From a bacterium UBP2_UBA4780 (GTDB lineage Bacteria; Edwardsbacteria; AC1; EtOH8): DNA of 6,272 nucleotides. Below, in pieces: positions 6,073-6,272 of this stretch. The first letter of the stretch is position 1. Each line of letters begins with the position of its first letter. The position numbers were made by a program, and so were the translations under genes. The stretch covers positions 1 to 6,272 of the forward strand of contig DHHE01000103.1 of assembly GCA_002403115.1 (NCBI GenBank). The letters run 5' to 3'. The notes under the pieces are model-generated. The model worked only from the letters and a program-made list of their open reading frames with translations, did not search any database and was not told the DNA's origin.

Positions 6073-6272
6073 CAGGCTGCGAATTGTATCCGGTACAGCC
6101 TGGCGTAATATCCGTTCCTCTCCAGCAGCTCCCGGTGGGTGCCGGACTCGGCGATCCTCCCCTTGTGCACCACCAGTATCCGGTCGGCGTCCATGATGGT
6201 GGACAGCCGGTGGGCGATGATGATGGCCGTCCGGCCCGCCAGAAGCCTTCTGATGCCGGCCTGGATCAGCCG
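6072..6272 (-). CDS. ABC exporter subunit, C-terminal end only (partial)
   Basis: The last 66 codons of a gene whose start lies beyond the window, ending in TGA at 6074-6072. The visible peptide is the end of an exporter-type NBD: a helix (RLIQAGIRRLLAGRT), then H-loop IIIAHRLSTI with the switch histidine, ADRILVVHKGRIAESGTH, and ERNGYYARLYRIQ. The Walker A, Walker B and signature motifs are outside the window. The stop shares one base with the ATG of the next ABC exporter gene, so the two very probably form one operon and one heterodimeric transporter. By analogy with TM287/288 this partner would be expected to keep the catalytic Glu. Confidence 0.88.
   Translation of the reverse strand, partial: RLIQAGIRRLLAGRTAIIIAHRLSTIMDADRILVVHKGRIAESGTHRELLERNGYYARLYRIQFAA

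Overview
This GC-rich window of 6272 bases holds four complete protein genes and the 3' end of a fifth. It looks like an ordinary chromosomal stretch of a Gram-negative-type bacterium. There is no phage, IS element, CRISPR array, tRNA or rRNA that I can support. The best lineage clue is the C-terminal domain of the secreted nuclease. It is the FlgD-like / type IX-style sorting module (NxPNPF ... YNVLGLEV ... PGIYFYQLK) found on exported proteins across the FCB superphylum and related candidate phyla such as WOR-3, Zixibacteria and Edwardsbacteria/TA06. The placement is an inference with low certainty.

Layout. Positions 1-51 are the 3' flank of the first gene, with a possible weak terminator. 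Positions 52-909 (minus) encode an exported CsgG/TolB-N-like protein with an unrecognised beta-rich C-terminal half. It has a good ribosome binding site and its own consensus-like promoter at 944-973, which overlaps the stop codon of the next gene. Positions 970-2937 (minus) encode a two-domain ABC-F translation factor of the YheS/YdiF type with a C-terminal coiled coil. Positions 2938-3012 are a 75-base divergent intergenic region with two face-to-face sigma70-type promoters whose -10 boxes overlap. Positions 3013-4158 (plus) encode a secreted endonuclease I family nuclease with the C-terminal sorting-like domain, followed by a clear intrinsic terminator at 4179-4205.

Positions 4258-6072 (minus) encode a full-length ABC exporter half-transporter (six TM segments plus NBD). 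Directly upstream, sharing one base in a TGATG stop/start, lies the C-terminal end of a second ABC exporter subunit (6072-6272, running off the window). The two probably form a heterodimeric MdlAB/TM287-288-like exporter. The complete subunit carries Asp in place of the catalytic Walker B Glu, which fits the degenerate half of such a heterodimer.

I found no evidence of a wholly new system. The most worthwhile leads are the unknown C-terminal domain of the CsgG-like protein, the overlapping divergent promoters between the ABC-F gene and the nuclease gene, and the degenerate ATPase site of the exporter.
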